A DNA stretch of 58,629 bases, taken from contig CATKYJ010000028.1 of NCBI GenBank assembly GCA_949840885.1, positions 1 through 58,629 on the forward strand, read 5' to 3'. Within the stretch, counting starts at the first letter, position 1. Each line of letters begins with the position of its first letter. The notes beneath the pieces are model-generated. The model saw only the letters and a list, made by a program, of their open reading frames with translations, made no database searches and was not told the DNA's origin. The DNA comes from an uncultured Acetatifactor sp. (GTDB lineage Bacteria; Bacillota; Clostridia; Lachnospirales; Lachnospiraceae). Below, piece by piece: positions 57,233 through 58,629 of the stretch. Position numbers and translations under genes: made by a program.

Positions 57233-58629
57233 TAAAATAATTGCAGGGGTTCTGTTTCCAGGCATCGATTTTCCTTGCAGTTTTACCCCGAATCCTACCG
57301 CGGAATGGAGCAAAAAGCCATGTACAGACCAACCGACAGAACCCAGCATTCTTTCCTTGACTTCAACCAGCCCATGGGGCTGCATATGAACCCGGACAAC
57401 CGATGGGTGAAGATGGCCGACAGCATCCCATGGGATGAGTTCGAGACCAAATACGCTGGCCTGTTCCCCAGCGGGACAGGGAATGTCGCGAAACCCCTGC
57501 GCATGGCCCTGGGCGCACTCATCATCCAGACGAAGTTCCAGTACTCTGACAGGGAACTCGTGGAGCAGATTGCAGAGAACCCATACCTGCAACGCTTCTA
57601 TGGTCTGCCCGGCTATCAGGAACAGGCTCCGTTCGATGCCAGCACGCTGGTGCTGTTCCGCAAGCGCATCACCATGGAGATGGTCATGGAGGCCAACGAA
57701 TCCGTGCTTTCCCGGAAAGATGACCGCAAAGGGCCGCCTTCATCAGGTTCTTCCACTGAAGGAGGGAGCCCGGAAAAGGAACCGGGGAACAAGGGGACCC
57801 TGACCCTCGATGCGACCTGCGCGCCGGCCCATATCCGCTATCCCCAGGACATCTCCCTGCTCAACGAGGGCAGGGAGTTCCTTGAGAGGATGATTGGGCG
57901 TTTCTGCCGTTGCTACGGCCTGCCCCTGCCAAGGCGCTACAGGAGGCAGGCTAGGAAAGAGTATCTGGCATTCGCTAAGTGCAGGAAGCATACGGCAAAG
58001 AAAGTGCGGGCAGCGATCCGTAAGCAGCTGGGGTATGTACGCCGGGACATCGGATACCTGGAGCAGTTCATGTCGGATGGCCTTGTTCCGGACAGGAAGG
58101 ACATCCCGAAGTTCCTGACCATGCTGAAGATGTATGGGCAGCAGAAGTACATGTACGACCATAAGGTGCATTCCGTCCCTGACCGCATCGTGAGCATCAG
58201 CCAGCCATGGCTGCGCCCCATAGTCCGGGGCAAGGCCACGGCCCCTGTGGAGTTCGGTGCCAAATTCGACCTGAGCCTGGACACGGAGGGGTATGGACGA
58301 ATCGAGAGGATATCCTTTGACCCCTATAACGAGGGGGCCACCCTGCAGGAGGCTGTGGAACGCTTCAAAAAGCGTACCGGGCACTATCCGGAGAGGGTCC
58401 TGGCAGACCAGATATACAGGACGCGCGATAACCGCAGGTACTGCAAGGGGCACGGGATACGCCTGTCCGGCCCCCATCTGGGGAGGCCGGCCGCTGTGCT
58501 CTCCGTCAAAAGCAGGAAACAGGAATACCAGGACAATACAGACAGGATTGAAGTGGAGCGGATCTTCAGCCTGAGCAAACGGTGCTATGGCATGGGGCTT
58601 ATCGTGACCAAACTGGAAGAGACCCAGCT
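57150..58629 (+). mobile_element. IS5-type insertion sequence, runs off the window
   Basis: The transposase gene and roughly 150 nt of left flank are present; the right end is outside the window. The left terminal inverted repeat cannot be fixed without it; a candidate starts near 57166 (AGAGCTATTTAGTGTCTGC). Confidence 0.6.
57320..58629 (+). CDS. IS5-family (IS1182-like) transposase, partial
   Basis: At least 436 residues are present and the frame is open at the window edge. Family features are the N-terminal FLDFNQPMGLHMNPDNRW, ADSIPWDEFE and GALIIQTKFQYSDRELVEQI. The DDE catalytic pattern is in TLDATCAPAHIRYP, VLADQIYRTRDNR and RIEVERIFSLSKRCYGMG. An in-frame ATG at 57305 is an alternative start. 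Its GC content is higher than that of the adjoining EEP operon. Confidence 0.88.
   Translation, partial: MYRPTDRTQHSFLDFNQPMGLHMNPDNRWVKMADSIPWDEFETKYAGLFPSGTGNVAKPLRMALGALIIQTKFQYSDRELVEQIAENPYLQRFYGLPGYQEQAPFDASTLVLFRKRITMEMVMEANESVLSRKDDRKGPPSSGSSTEGGSPEKEPGNKGTLTLDATCAPAHIRYPQDISLLNEGREFLERMIGRFCRCYGLPLPRRYRRQARKEYLAFAKCRKHTAKKVRAAIRKQLGYVRRDIGYLEQFMSDGLVPDRKDIPKFLTMLKMYGQQKYMYDHKVHSVPDRIVSISQPWLRPIVRGKATAPVEFGAKFDLSLDTEGYGRIERISFDPYNEGATLQEAVERFKKRTGHYPERVLADQIYRTRDNRRYCKGHGIRLSGPHLGRPAAVLSVKSRKQEYQDNTDRIEVERIFSLSKRCYGMGLIVTKLEETQ

Overview
The window reads as a chromosome segment of a spore-forming member of the Clostridia, most likely family Lachnospiraceae. The support is a complete spoIIIAA-AH operon plus spoIVB, the xseA-xseB-ispA-dxs-tlyA-nadK-argR-recN-spoIVB order typical of Firmicutes, a class III fructose-bisphosphatase, a DUF1836 regulator, a eukaryotic-type HisA and an IS5-type transposase of a kind common in this family. 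The core is GC-rich. Several inserted stretches, above all about 53.4-57.2 kb, are clearly AT-richer. I saw no rRNA or tRNA gene.

Layout. 0-2.9 kb: a 5'-truncated ABC ATPase followed by an intact FtsX-type permease. 3.0-5.0 kb (minus strand): a DeoR regulator, an orphan ParA ATPase and a small Ala/Lys-rich basic protein. 5.2-8.5 kb: citrate synthase and a secreted transglutaminase-like protein. 8.6-14.2 kb: the spoIIIA operon. 14.4-18.5 kb: deoB, prfC and a second transglutaminase-like protein. 18.6-30.0 kb: Asp23/Gls24, nusB, exonuclease VII, isoprenoid genes (ispA, dxs), tlyA, nadK, argR, recN and spoIVB. 30.0-35.5 kb: accessory DNA bounded by copies of the 3' end of spoIVB. It carries a C-terminally truncated type I-C-like Cas3, a decayed two-to-three-repeat CRISPR, an AlbA_2/ATPase-type regulator and a GH43-like protein. 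35.8-47.7 kb: typA, an SSB-like protein, a corrinoid adenosyltransferase, dapA, dapB, fbp, a lipoprotein, hisA, an M23-like protein with a bactofilin, a YerC/TrpR-like regulator and a DUF1836 protein. 47.7-58.6 kb: a substrate-binding lipoprotein gene cut off next to a serine recombinase, then a mobile region. That region holds a 35-residue holin-like toxin, a probable small RNA, a RelE-type toxin-antitoxin pair, a decayed phage-like gene, a Uma2 nuclease, an AT-rich two-gene unit (EEP-fold enzyme plus a 651-residue membrane protein) and an IS transposase running off the edge.

The observations most worth following are four. (1) A ~110-nt structured leader element occurs three times, in front of a transglutaminase gene, argR and typA, with a conserved hairpin and a conserved short reading frame. 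(2) The EEP plus 651-residue protein pair is a candidate uncharacterised (possibly defence) system. (3) The spoIVB 3' end is present in three nested copies flanking CRISPR-Cas debris. (4) A promoter fires into tandem 39-nt hairpins ahead of the DUF1836 gene. All functional assignments come from reading motifs by eye; no database search was run.
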